Assembly: GCA_937915075.1 (NCBI GenBank)
Contig: CALDMA010000386.1
Coordinates: 1-5,090, forward strand
Length of the DNA stretch: 5,090 bases
Direction of reading: 5' to 3'
Source of the DNA: an uncultured Oscillospiraceae bacterium
GTDB lineage: Bacteria; Bacillota; Clostridia; Oscillospirales; Oscillospiraceae
Part shown: positions 1 to 4,896 of the stretch, in pieces
How positions within the stretch are numbered: position 1 is the stretch's first letter
Layout of the letters: every line of letters begins with the position of its first letter
Program-made: the position numbers and the translations under genes
Notes under the pieces: model-generated
The model's database searches: none
Told to the model about the DNA's origin: nothing
The model's input: the letters and a program-made list of their open reading frames with translations, nothing else

Positions 1-126
1 ACCGACGTTCTGGCCGAAGCCGACGAATCCACCCGCAAACGCGGCATCGCCGCCGCCCTCGAAATGCCCCCGGAGTTCTGGGACAACATCCTCGAATACG
101 CAAAAAAAATCACCGGAAGCAACTAA
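1..126 (+). CDS. 3' end of an unidentified protein gene (5' truncated)
   Basis: An open frame runs from the first base to a TAA at 124-126 and gives 41 residues. The tail is acidic then basic, with the segments EMPPEFWDNILEYAKKI and a final TGSN. The amphipathic helix-like end and GC-rich codons look like a genuine coding C-terminus. Its stop codon lies inside the loop of a perfect terminator hairpin (111-147), the normal arrangement for the last gene of a transcript. Too little remains to assign a family. A small regulator or phage accessory protein would fit, but that is only a guess. The start lies upstream of the window. Confidence 0.7.
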   Translation, partial: TDVLAEADESTRKRGIAAALEMPPEFWDNILEYAKKITGSN

Positions 127-147
127 AATGCTTCCGGTGTTCTTTTT
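111..147 (+). terminator. Rho-independent terminator of the truncated first gene
   Basis: A perfect 11-bp stem pairs CACCGGAAGCA (111-121) with TGCTTCCGGTG (129-139). The loop has 7 bases and a T-rich tail (TTCTTTTT) follows. The 5' arm is still coding and the stop codon is in the loop. It separates the first gene from the membrane-protein gene, which has its own promoter downstream. Confidence 0.9.
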
Positions 148-185
148 GACGAATTTTGCATTGGAAATTTGTGAAATATTGCGGT

Positions 186-214
186 TTGAGATTGGGCCAG
201 TTTCATCCTACAAT
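186..214 (+). promoter_or_regulatory. Sigma-A type promoter of the membrane-protein gene
   Basis: TTGAGA at 186-191 and TACAAT at 209-214 are separated by exactly 17 bases. Each hexamer differs from consensus at one or two positions. Transcription should start near 221, giving a short leader of about 24 bases before the ATG at 245. The site lies just after the terminator at 111-147, so the downstream gene appears independently expressed. Confidence 0.75.
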
Positions 215-244
215 GAAAGTAACAATTTGGATGGAGGTTCCGCT

Positions 245-661
245 ATGAAGCGCTTTATGTCGTGGCTCGTTCTTCTCTTCTCCTTTGCGGTCGTTTATCG
301 CTTCTTCGCTGCAGTCACCGCTCTTGTTGTGTTTTTAGTTGGCCGTCTTGCTGATAAGAGCATTGTAGCCCTCATTATTCTTTGCCTTTGCCTCGGATCC
401 GCGATCCTTTCTGTTTTCTTTTTTGTGTTGGTTAAAGGTATCAAGCTGATTATCGACTGTTCGGAAGCTATTTGCCCGTCAAGGCGTGGAATAAGATACC
501 TTGTCTATTCCATTTTCAATATTGTTGTTACTGTCATTGCGATTTTTCTCTGCATCATTGGCTCCCGTGACTTCGATGTCTCCTATATTTTTAGCCTTAT
601 ATTTGCCGTTGTATTTCTTGTCTCATCCAAAGTTTATATCGCAAACCGACGCCCCGAATGA
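245..661 (+). CDS. Small integral membrane protein, four predicted helices
   Basis: This encodes a 138-aa, very hydrophobic protein that I do not recognise. The ATG at 245 is chosen because GGAGG (233-237) lies 7 bases upstream and a good promoter precedes it. The frame is open from an ATG at 128, but that codon lies inside the terminator hairpin. Predicted membrane segments are at residues ~7-33, 39-63, 83-105 and 113-131. A short polar stretch (DCSEAICPSRRG, ~71-82) lies between the second pair, and the tail is basic (ANRRPE). No enzymatic motif is visible. Base composition is clearly more AT-rich than the recombinase and right-hand genes, which suggests separate acquisition. With its own promoter and terminator it resembles an insulated cargo gene ('moron') of a prophage or integrative element. 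An immunity, exclusion or toxin-like membrane role is possible but unsupported. Confidence 0.75.
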   Translation: MKRFMSWLVLLFSFAVVYRFFAAVTALVVFLVGRLADKSIVALIILCLCLGSAILSVFFFVLVKGIKLIIDCSEAICPSRRGIRYLVYSIFNIVVTVIAIFLCIIGSRDFDVSYIFSLIFAVVFLVSSKVYIANRRPE

Positions 662-667
662 CTTCCC

Positions 668-701
668 CGCCGGAACGGTTTCCCGTTCCGGCGCTTATTT
701 T
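668..701 (+). terminator. Terminator hairpin between converging genes
   Basis: A perfect 11-bp stem pairs CGCCGGAACGG (668-678) with CCGTTCCGGCG (683-693) across a 4-base loop. CTTATTTTA follows, a moderate U-tract in the plus direction. The hairpin fills the gap between the plus-strand membrane gene (stop at 661) and the minus-strand small gene (stop at 695). In the minus direction no T-run follows, so termination there would be weaker. Confidence 0.75.
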
Positions 702-847
702 ATGATGTTCCGGATGATCCGGAGGATAATTTTCAGCTGATCCGGCGTTGCCCGCTCGAGCAGTTCTTGGATCTGTTCCATCGTCTTTTCCATTCCAGTC
801 TCCATTTCTCCACAAAAAGCCTCATCGTTTTTTGTCAAACATTGCAT
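695..847 (-). CDS. Small helical protein encoded divergently from the XRE regulator
   Basis: This encodes about 50 residues ending TPDQLKIILRIIRNIIK, an amphipathic helical tail. I recognise this tail type in small proteins that often sit beside XRE regulators in gut Clostridia. No function is known to me. The start at 847 is preferred because AGGAGG lies 10 bases upstream on the minus strand (plus 858-863). A second possible start at 793 has GGAG six bases upstream and would give a 32-residue protein (MEKTMEQIQELLERATPD onward). The pattern (I/L)xxLLxxAxxxQLxxIxxxIRxxI argues for real coding sequence. It ends one base from the shared terminator stem. The paired position with the regulator at 1051 suggests it is regulated by, or works with, that regulator. 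Confidence 0.6.
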   Translation of the reverse strand: MQCLTKNDEAFCGEMETGMEKTMEQIQELLERATPDQLKIILRIIRNIIK

Positions 848-892
848 CTTGCCCGCGCCTCCTGTAAGTTGTAAGATATAGGTAGGCGTCGC

Positions 893-920
893 CCGCGCCG
901 GCGGCCGAACGCCGGCGCGG
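893..920. repeat. GC-only 11-bp inverted repeat in the divergent region
   Basis: CCGCGCCGGCG (893-903) and CGCCGGCGCGG (910-920) are perfect inverse complements around a 6-base spacer. In RNA this would be an extremely stable hairpin. No T-run follows on either strand, so it is not a classical terminator. It lies upstream of the minus-strand small gene, about 45 bases before its start, and could affect that gene's leader. Confidence 0.6.
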
Positions 921-930
921 ACCTTTGTCT

Positions 931-960
931 GCACAGGGGCTGGGAGCCGTCTGTGCTTTT
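931..960 (+). terminator. Terminator-like hairpin upstream of the regulator
   Basis: GCACAG (931-936) pairs with CTGTGC (951-956). Inside it GGCT (938-941) pairs with AGCC (945-948) around a GGG loop. TTTT then AG follows the stem. It has the form of a plus-strand intrinsic terminator or attenuator but has a short T-run and internal bulges. It would shield the regulator gene from upstream read-through. Confidence 0.4.
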
Positions 961-1010
961 AGCTTAGTCCGCTTTCGGTGACTTTGTAAAGATATGGGAC
1001 TTTCTTTTTG

Positions 1011-1028
1011 CAGTCAGACGTCTGACTG
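1011..1028. promoter_or_regulatory. Perfect 18-bp palindrome, probable operator
   Basis: CAGTCAGAC is followed directly by GTCTGACTG, with no mismatch and no spacer. It ends 22 bases before the regulator's TTG start and just upstream of its ribosome site. Dimeric HTH proteins bind such sites, so autoregulation by the neighbouring XRE protein is a reasonable inference. The core tetramer AGTC/GACT also occurs at 966, 980 and 998 in the same region. Confidence 0.5.
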
Positions 1029-1034
1029 TTTTCG

Positions 1035-1043
1035 GGAAGAGGG
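1035..1043 (+). promoter_or_regulatory. Ribosome binding site fixing a TTG start
   Basis: GGAAGAGGG lies 7 bases upstream of TTG at 1051. This purine-rich site, with family-typical residues KEKLSDLC right after the TTG, favours TTG over the in-frame ATG at 994. The ATG has no comparable site and would translate through the palindrome. Confidence 0.6.
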
Positions 1044-1050
1044 CATATTT

Positions 1051-1470
1051 TTGAAAGAAAAATTATCTGATCTGTGCCGTGAGCAGAAGCAGGTGCTCAC
1101 CCCGCGCAAAACCAATCAGGATGTCGCCGAAAACACCGATCTGTCTGTCGGTACCGTCTCACAATTTTTCCGCGGCGACATCAAAAACCCGTCTGTTTAC
1201 ACGGTCGGTCCAATCTGTCGGGAAATGGGCGTTTCTATGGATGATTATTTTGATATTCCGCACGAAGCTCCCGCCCCCGATCCCTGCGAGGTGGAATCCG
1301 AAAGGCTCCGCACTGAAAACGCTTCTTTGCTCGCGCAGCTTGCCCAGCAGCAGAGATCCCTTCGGATGCACCGGCTTGTGACGCTTATCCTTTTGGGCAT
1401 TCTTGCCCTGTGCGCCCTGGCGCTGGTGTTCGATGTCCTTACACCGTCGATCGGCTGGTTCCGCGCATAA
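1051..1470 (+). CDS. XRE-family HTH regulator with C-terminal membrane anchor
   Basis: This encodes 139 aa from TTG. An N-terminal XRE/Cro-type DNA-binding domain spans ~1-70, with the helix-turn-helix around residues 22-40 (DVAENTDLSVGTVSQFF). The following NPSVYTVGPICREMGVSMDDYF is typical of this group. After a Pro-rich linker (~70-80) a short coiled coil runs over ~80-106 (ESERLRTENASLLAQLAQQ). One hydrophobic helix follows at ~109-129, then a short tail (TPSIGWFRA). I recognise this HTH-coil-helix design from gut Clostridia, where it is often beside mobile genes. It should hold a DNA-binding domain at the membrane, which suggests signal-linked repression, but no ligand is known to me. 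The insert VLTPRKTN at ~15-22 is unusual before the HTH. The gene precedes the recombinase by 70 bases and may be cotranscribed with it. Confidence 0.8.
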   Translation: MKEKLSDLCREQKQVLTPRKTNQDVAENTDLSVGTVSQFFRGDIKNPSVYTVGPICREMGVSMDDYFDIPHEAPAPDPCEVESERLRTENASLLAQLAQQQRSLRMHRLVTLILLGILALCALALVFDVLTPSIGWFRA

Positions 1471-1475
1471 ATCAA

Positions 1476-1501
1476 ACCGCCCCGGCTCCGGCCGGAGCGG
1501 T
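1476..1501 (+). repeat. GC-rich hairpin between regulator and recombinase
   Basis: ACCGCCCCGG (1476-1485) pairs with CCGGAGCGGT (1492-1501) with one mismatch. Within it GCTCCGGCCGGAGC (1485-1498) is a perfect 14-bp palindrome. No T-run follows, so it is unlikely to be a full terminator. It could reduce read-through or hold the recombinase leader in structure. Confidence 0.4.
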
Positions 1502-1540
1502 ATCCGTATAACCTTCTGCCCCTGTGGCGAGAATTTGCTT

Positions 1541-3130
1541 ATGAGATTTACATCTACCTGGAAAATCGCCGACCCGCTCGCGCAGTACATCATTTACCTG
1601 CGCAAGTCCCGGAAGGACATGGAGGCCGAAGCCCTCGGTCAGACCGACACGCTCAAGCGGCACCGGGCCGCGCTTTTGTCGCTGTCCGAAAGCCGTGGGC
1701 TGAACGTCGTGGATATCTTTGAGGAGGTCGTAACCGGCGATTCCATCGCCGTCCGGCCGGAGGTGCAGAAAGTCCTGCAGCTCGTCGAGACCGGGAACTA
1801 TGCGGGCGTCATCGTCATGGAGGTCGAGCGTCTGGCGCGCGGCGACACCATCGACCAGGGCATTATTGCGCAGACCTTTAAATACTCCGACACCCGCATC
1901 GTCACGCCGAACAAGACCTATGACCCCAACAACGAGATGGACGAGGAGTACTTTGAGTTCGGCCTCTTTATGTCCCGGCGCGAGTACAATACCATCAAGC
2001 GCCGCCTGTCCCGCGGCAAGGAGGCGTCCTTGCGCGAGGGCAAATGGATCTCCGGCAAGACGCCCTTCGGCTGGTCTCGGGAGAAACTGCCGAATGATAA
2101 GGGCTACAAGCTCGTCCCGCATCCGGAGCAGGCCCCCGTCCTGCAGCAGATCTACAACTGGTACACCGGCGAGGGCTGCGCGCGCATCGGCGCGAAAGCG
2201 ATCTCCACGCGGCTGAACGCCCTCGGCGTCCCTACCAACTCCGGCAGCCCCTGGCGCGCGGACTCCGTGCTGGATATCCTGCGCAATCCGGCAAACGCGG
2301 GCTGGGTCAAATCCGGCGGGAGGCCGGAGACAAAGCGCATTGTCGACGGCACTGTTGTCGTCAGCCGCCCCCGCACTCGGCAGGAGGATCTGAAGCTTTA
2401 TAAGGGCCTGCACGACGGCCTGATCTCGCAGGAGCAGTATGACAAGGCCGTTGCTCTGAGCTATTCCAGCGCCAGCCCGCGCGGCAAGGGCGCATGGGGG
2501 ACCGTGACGAGCCTCGCCGGTCTCATCCGCTGTGACCAGTGCGGCCGCGTGATGGTGCGCCGCCCGTCTTCCGGAGGCCGCCGCGATACGCTCCTTTGCC
2601 CCTCCTACGGCTGCACGACTGTCAGCTCGTGGTATGATGACGTGGAGGAGGCCGTGCTGGACGCGCTGCGCGGCTGGCTGCGTGAGCTGGAGCTCGGCGA
2701 GGCCGCCGCGCCGGATGACGCGCCCATGCGTGCCGCGCTCGAGTCCTCGATCGCCGCCGACCGCAAGCAGCTTGCCAAGCTGGAGGCGCAGGAGGCCCGC
2801 GCGTATGAGCTGGTCGAGACCGGCGTCTACACGCCTGAGATCTTCCTGCAGCGCTCGCAGGCGCTCGCCGCCGATAAGCAGGTCATCGTCGACCGCATCG
2901 AGGCAAGTCAGACCACGATCAGCGATCTGGCCCGCGCCAGGCAGTCCCGCGCCCGTCTGGCCCCCGCCGTCCGCCGCGTCCTCGAGACCTACCCGCTCTC
3001 CGGATCCCCGCAGGAGAAAAACGACCTCCTGAAAACCGTCCTGCAGAAGATCCTCTACCATAAACAGTCCAAATCCTACACCAAGTCCGGCAGTGACATG
3101 CACGTCACCCTCTACCCCCTCACGGATTGA
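1541..3130 (+). CDS. Large serine recombinase (site-specific integrase)
   Basis: This encodes 529 aa, within the usual size range of large serine recombinases. The N-terminal resolvase-type catalytic domain (~15-165) contains YLRKS, with the nucleophile Ser23 and Arg21. It also has VTGDSIAVRPE (~64-74) and VERLARGD (~95-102), whose E-R-L-x-R matches the conserved active-site Arg segment. A helix with RREYNTIKRRLSRGK (~146-160) leads into the DNA-binding recombinase domain (GKTPFGW at ~172; WRADSVLDILRNPANAGWV at ~238-256). A zinc ribbon uses Cys331, Cys334, Cys353 and Cys358. A coiled coil follows at ~400-470. Such enzymes integrate and excise phages or elements by a Ser-DNA intermediate, usually with a directionality factor for excision. 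The ATG at 1541 is chosen because the catalytic strand begins ~15 residues later, although the ribosome site (GGCGAG) is weak. All key residues are present, so it appears intact. The target site is not identifiable here. Confidence 0.93.
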   Translation: MRFTSTWKIADPLAQYIIYLRKSRKDMEAEALGQTDTLKRHRAALLSLSESRGLNVVDIFEEVVTGDSIAVRPEVQKVLQLVETGNYAGVIVMEVERLARGDTIDQGIIAQTFKYSDTRIVTPNKTYDPNNEMDEEYFEFGLFMSRREYNTIKRRLSRGKEASLREGKWISGKTPFGWSREKLPNDKGYKLVPHPEQAPVLQQIYNWYTGEGCARIGAKAISTRLNALGVPTNSGSPWRADSVLDILRNPANAGWVKSGGRPETKRIVDGTVVVSRPRTRQEDLKLYKGLHDGLISQEQYDKAVALSYSSASPRGKGAWGTVTSLAGLIRCDQCGRVMVRRPSSGGRRDTLLCPSYGCTTVSSWYDDVEEAVLDALRGWLRELELGEAAAPDDAPMRAALESSIAADRKQLAKLEAQEARAYELVETGVYTPEIFLQRSQALAADKQVIVDRIEASQTTISDLARARQSRARLAPAVRRVLETYPLSGSPQEKNDLLKTVLQKILYHKQSKSYTKSGSDMHVTLYPLTD

Positions 3131-3196
3131 ACGTTATACATTTATTCGGCACGCATGAATGCGACCCTTTTAAATGCAGATTCTACGGCAAGCAAG

Positions 3197-3228
3197 AATC
3201 CCTCTCCGTCTTGGAGAGGGATTTTTTT
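3197..3228. terminator. Strong terminator shared by converging transcripts
   Basis: A perfect 11-bp stem pairs AATCCCTCTCC (3197-3207) with GGAGAGGGATT (3213-3223) around GTCTT, and a run of seven T follows on the plus strand. It ends the regulator/recombinase transcript. The minus-strand operon's last stop codon (3227-3229) overlaps the T-run. Read on the minus strand the stem is followed by CTTGCTTG, so it may also work, less strongly, in that direction. Confidence 0.88.
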
Positions 3229-3694
3229 ATTTTGCGATATGCTCATAATACTCCATGAGCTTGCGCTCCGGGCCGGGGCCGTCTTTGTCGAGGAGGAAGG
3301 CTTTGGACAGGGCGGCGTAGAATTCCGGGCGGTTGAGGCCGAACTCTACGGCGACTGGGTAATAGTCCGAGTACATCATGTTCATCGTCACGCCCCACGC
3401 CCAGCGCGGGATCTCGGTCTCCTGAACTCCCATGCCGTCGGCGATGGCGCTGGTCTGGTCCATGGACCAGTGCGGGCCGGTCGTGCCGTCAGCGTTGCGC
3501 ATGGCGGCCATCCACTGCCTGGCGGTCGTGCGGTCGAACTGGGCCGTCTCCGGCTCTTCGTGGTGCCCGTGCAGCTTTTCGAGCCTGCAGATCGTCTTCG
3601 CGTACAGCCCGACTTCCTCTGCGCTGCCCAGCGTCACGGGCTTTTCCATGGCCTCGTGCAGCTTCGTGTAAAGCTTTTCGATATATTCTTTCAT
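3227..3694 (-). CDS. Conserved phage-associated protein, DUF7841-like (function unknown)
   Basis: This encodes 155 aa from the ATG at 3694, with AGGAGG nine bases upstream inside the end of the preceding gene. Recognisable segments are a helical N-terminus (KEYIEKLYTKLHEAM), a central RQWMAAMRNADGTTGPHW (~60-77), and MNMMYSDYYPVAVEFGLN followed by PEFYAALSKAFLLDKD. The NADGTxGPHW and YSDYxxVA...FYAxxxKAFLLDKD blocks match, from memory, a DUF7841-type family of gut Firmicutes and their phages. I cannot check the name here. The protein is soluble and probably helical, with no catalytic motif I can name. It is the last gene of a three-gene minus-strand operon, with a 4-base gap after the previous stop, so translation is probably coupled. 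A structural or assembly role is a context guess. Confidence 0.8.
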   Translation of the reverse strand: MKEYIEKLYTKLHEAMEKPVTLGSAEEVGLYAKTICRLEKLHGHHEEPETAQFDRTTARQWMAAMRNADGTTGPHWSMDQTSAIADGMGVQETEIPRWAWGVTMNMMYSDYYPVAVEFGLNRPEFYAALSKAFLLDKDGPGPERKLMEYYEHIAK

Positions 3695-3698
3695 CTTG

Positions 3699-4037
3699 TC
3701 ATGCCTCCTGGATATACCGGTAGAGTTTATCGACGTCGTTCTGGTCAAACCGCATATCGCCCAGCAGCGGGACGGACACGGTCAGCTTGTTCTCAAAGCG
3801 CGGCCGGGCCGCGTTGTAGAGTTTGTCGAGGTCGATGTTCCCGGCGTCGTCGAAGATCTGCATCATTTTGACCGCTGGATTCTCGCGCAGCGCAAGGATC
3901 TTTTCGCGGCTGCCCTCCATGATGAGCGCCAGCATGATCCCGGCTCCGATGCCCTTGCCGCCCGGCAGGTGCGGGATGACCTCGTTGTCTGCGTAGCGCA
4001 TCGCGCCGCGCATGGCCTGATCTATCGTCACTGTCAT
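3699..4037 (-). CDS. Small conserved hypothetical protein of the three-gene operon
   Basis: This encodes 112 aa from the ATG at 4037, with GGAGG 8 bases upstream (minus strand; plus 4046-4050). Visible features are a helical start (TIDQAMRGAMRYADNEV) and a short Gly/Ala stretch (LPGGKGIGAGIMLALIMEGS, ~24-43). The latter is too short and polar-flanked to be a sure membrane helix. A C-terminal segment of the type SVPLLGDMRFDQNDVDKLY follows. I do not recognise a named domain. Close spacing to the next gene and shared orientation put it in one transcript with its neighbours. I have the impression of similar small proteins next to the DUF7841-like gene in gut Firmicutes, but cannot verify it. Confidence 0.75.
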   Translation of the reverse strand: MTVTIDQAMRGAMRYADNEVIPHLPGGKGIGAGIMLALIMEGSREKILALRENPAVKMMQIFDDAGNIDLDKLYNAARPRFENKLTVSVPLLGDMRFDQNDVDKLYRYIQEA

Positions 4038-4060
4038 ACAGTTATCCTCCGTTTTCGGGT

Positions 4061-4080
4061 GGGGCGGCTATCGCCGCCCC
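4061..4080. repeat. Perfect hairpin between first and second genes of the minus operon
   Basis: GGGGCGGC (4061-4068) and GCCGCCCC (4073-4080) form a perfect 8-bp stem around a 4-base loop. On the minus strand no T-run follows, so the operon transcript probably passes through it. Read on the plus strand it is followed by TTTTGTTT and would be a good terminator against antisense transcription. On the operon mRNA it could stabilise the upstream message or reduce expression of the two later genes. Confidence 0.7.
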
Positions 4081-4086
4081 TTTTGT

Positions 4087-4713
4087 TTAGTTGCTGCAGC
4101 AGCGCTGGATCGGGTTGTAGAGCGTCTGCGCCGTGGTCGCGGTGCCCGTGGTGACGTCGGCGACCTGCTTGGGGTAAAAGGTCGCGTTGACGTAGGTGAC
4201 GATGGAGTTGTCACCGCAGCAGCGGCGCTCGGCCTCCATCTTGACCGCGTCAAGCGCTTCCTTGCGGACGGACTCGACGTCCTGCTTGACCAGCGTGAAG
4301 CTGTCCTCTGTGCGCTGGTTGTGGACGGCCTGCTTGCACAGCGTGTCGCGGATGTCCTTGAGCTGCCCGTCGAGGTAGCTGTACATCTCGAGCATCTTGC
4401 CGTCGTTGTAGGTGTTGGCCTTGAGCAGTGCGATCTCGCTGTCCTTCGCGGCCAGCTGCTGCTCACGCTCGAGCTCGTAGCGCGATACGGGCATGTTCTC
4501 GCTGCATGTCGGCTCCTGCTGCCGTGCGGCGAGCATGGCGGCGACCGTCATGGCGGGCGTGACCGCCGCAGCGACGTCAGCCGCTTCCGCTCTCTTGTTC
4601 TGGTTGAGTCCGCCCAGCAGATTGCCGAGGCCGCCGTTTGCCAGACCCAGCGCAGCGCCGCCGATGCCGAAGCCCAGCGCAGTCCCTGCGAGTCCTTTGC
4701 TTGCGTATTCCAT
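4087..4713 (-). CDS. Gly-rich, coiled-coil, Cys-Cys protein; phage-structural-like
   Basis: This encodes 208 aa from the ATG at 4713, with CCGGAGG 7 bases upstream. The N-terminus (~7-36) is a Gly/Ala/Leu-rich hydrophobic stretch (GLAGTALGFGIGGAALGLAN...). An Ala-rich segment (~42-64) follows, then a long charged helical region (~78-163) likely to form a coiled coil (YELEREQQLAAKDSEIALLK). The C-terminal domain begins with the pair Cys165-Cys166, continues SIVTYVNATFYPKQVADVT and a Thr/Ala-rich strand (TGTATTAQTLYNP), and ends with Cys205-Cys206. I recognise this layout from uncharacterised proteins of gut Firmicutes prophages. The Cys pairs and fibre-like tail suggest a self-assembling surface or virion part, which is inference. 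It is the first gene of the three-gene operon. Upstream lies a 377-base region with phased repeats and a divergent promoter. Confidence 0.8.
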   Translation of the reverse strand: MEYASKGLAGTALGFGIGGAALGLANGGLGNLLGGLNQNKRAEAADVAAAVTPAMTVAAMLAARQQEPTCSENMPVSRYELEREQQLAAKDSEIALLKANTYNDGKMLEMYSYLDGQLKDIRDTLCKQAVHNQRTEDSFTLVKQDVESVRKEALDAVKMEAERRCCGDNSIVTYVNATFYPKQVADVTTGTATTAQTLYNPIQRCCSN

Positions 4714-4738
4714 AAAAAATCCTCCGGTAAAAGTAGTA

Positions 4739-4750
4739 AGCTGGCCAGCT
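4739..4750. repeat. 12-bp perfect palindrome in the operon leader
   Basis: AGCTGGCCAGCT is a perfect palindrome without a spacer, 26 bases upstream of the ATG at 4713 (minus strand). It is just above the ribosome site and could be a protein-binding site in the leader region. It may also be chance. Confidence 0.3.
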
Positions 4751-4786
4751 CCTACCTTCATTCTGCCGCTTCCCCGGTTTTTATGG

Positions 4787-4830
4787 GGGACATTTCCGGG
4801 ACATTTATGTACCATTTGTGGGACATTCTC
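4787..4830. promoter_or_regulatory. Four-copy 11-bp phased repeat upstream of the minus operon
   Basis: GGGACATTT occurs at 4787 and 4798, a degenerate copy GTACCATTT at 4809, and GGGACATTC at 4820. All four starts are exactly 11 bases apart, about one DNA turn. On the minus strand the motif reads AATGTCCC and lies about 75-115 bases upstream of the 208-aa gene. This arrangement is typical of cooperative binding by a regulator to one face of DNA. No convincing -35/-10 pair is visible on the minus strand nearby, so activation at a weak promoter is one reading. Confidence 0.55.
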
Positions 4831-4860
4831 ACCTCTTAAAAATTTTCCCAGCTCCCCCTC

Positions 4861-4890
4861 TTGACTTCTACACATTTTTGAGTTTATACT
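4861..4890 (+). promoter_or_regulatory. Strong plus-strand promoter pointing out of the window
   Basis: TTGACT at 4861-4866 and TATACT at 4885-4890 are separated by 18 bases. Each hexamer differs from sigma-A consensus at one base. The start would fall near 4897, exactly where a GAGA-loop hairpin begins. No ribosome site or substantial open frame follows within the window, so the promoter probably drives a structured RNA or a long leader. Confidence 0.7.
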
Positions 4891-4896
4891 AGGGGT

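Noticed and set aside
128..244. Upstream ATG extending the membrane protein by 39 residues
   Set aside because: The ATG is inside the terminator hairpin and upstream of the promoter, and has no ribosome site. The ATG at 245 has both signals.
710..722. CCGGATGATCCGG inverted repeat
   Set aside because: It lies within the coding sequence of the small minus-strand gene, is short, and is readily explained by its codons.
994..1050. ATG start adding 19 residues to the XRE regulator
   Set aside because: No ribosome site precedes it and the extension reads through the 18-bp palindrome. The TTG at 1051 has a GGAAGAGGG site at 7 bases and gives the usual N-terminus.
1472..3103. Long minus-strand open frame opposite the recombinase (543 codons)
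   Set aside because: It is antisense to a recombinase with all catalytic and zinc residues. Its translation is Gly/Ala/Arg/Leu-rich and lacks domain features, as expected for a shadow in GC-rich coding DNA.
4321..4839. Plus-strand open frame opposite the 208-aa gene
   Set aside because: It is antisense to a well-supported gene, crosses its start region, and lacks a ribosome site or recognisable features.
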